Positions 63,860 to 64,000 of a DNA stretch of 64,000 nt are shown one piece after another. The number at the start of each line of letters is the position of its first letter. The stretch's first letter is position 1. Origin of the DNA: Candidatus Eiseniibacteriota bacterium (GTDB taxonomy: Bacteria > Eisenbacteria > RBG-16-71-46 > CAIMUX01). The stretch is taken from contig JACKCR010000002.1 in the NCBI GenBank assembly GCA_020633975.1, positions 1,364,001 to 1,428,000 on the forward strand. The letters are read 5' to 3'. Under the pieces are notes generated by a model. It was not told where the DNA came from. It saw nothing but the letters and a program-made list of their open reading frames with translations, and ran no database searches. Both the position numbers and the translations under genes were made by a program.

Positions 63860-64000
63860 GCGGATGGCAGCTCCTTCCTGAACCTCCGCCGGTGCGGGGA
63901 GGTGATTTCGAGCGGGTTTTGGGCTCAGCCCTCGCTTTCGACCCGCGGATTCGTCGTGGGTTCCGCCCCTTCTGTCTTGAAGGAGAAGAGCCATGGCATG

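Noticed and set aside
63860-64000. N-terminal extension of the NYN protein
   Set aside because: The upstream codons are Arg/Pro-rich without homology; ATG 63859 precedes the conserved fold.

Overview
The window is a dense, GC-rich bacterial chromosome segment with almost every gene on the minus strand, so coordinates run opposite to transcription. The organism is Gram-negative and diderm: it has an LptD outer-membrane protein, many lipoproteins and secreted proteins. The 1874-residue secreted protein ends in a FlgD/Por-sorting-like C-terminal domain, there is a PorX-type response regulator with a PglZ domain, a PorY-like histidine kinase, and a lipoprotein with repeated G-A-C-C Cys units. Together these point to an uncultured lineage in or near the FCB superphylum (Eisenbacteria-like). 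This is inference, not a database result. There is no sign of phage, insertion sequences or CRISPR.

Layout from low to high coordinates: a partial UbiA-type prenyltransferase and rmlD; recX-recA; thpR; recR-ebfC-dnaX-SRP RNA; a tRNA/tadA/mnmA region holding all four serine isoacceptor types plus tRNA-Ala and tRNA-Arg; two TPR proteins and pgi; a YacP-like NYN protein; a secreted lipoprotein; the 1874-residue beta-propeller-like protein with a cystathionine-synthase-type enzyme; two tandem genes interrupted by in-frame UGA codons (predicted selenoproteins, one fused to a tetraheme domain); a repeat-rich intergenic region; an lptD-ROK-folC-accD-rimI-tsaB-tsaE-porX operon; a chemoreceptor; the only plus-strand gene; a PorY-like kinase; serS; envelope sugar genes (GT4, epimerase, RmlC-like, ugd); the pyr operon (pyrR-B-C-TPR lipoprotein-K-D-F); recO and two CBS proteins with ybeY-pgpH-phoH; two small envelope proteins; and a NYN/OST-HTH protein.

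Genes are packed tightly. At least fourteen neighbouring pairs overlap by four bases (ATGA, GTGA or TTGA), so translational coupling and GTG/TTG starts are the norm, and I reassigned many starts on that basis plus Shine-Dalgarno positions.

The main discoveries are: (1) two adjacent putative selenoproteins with a Cys-Gly-Sec motif, each with a conserved hairpin downstream of the UGA; (2) a dnaX -1 programmed frameshift cassette (C CCA AAA heptamer, upstream SD-like AAGGAG, downstream hairpin); (3) a pyr leader with a PyrR-binding hairpin abutting the SD of a 40-codon leader ORF that is stop/start coupled to pyrR; (4) a tRNA-Ser gene nested inside the tadA reading frame; and (5) a dihydroorotase with one zinc-ligand His replaced by Asn.
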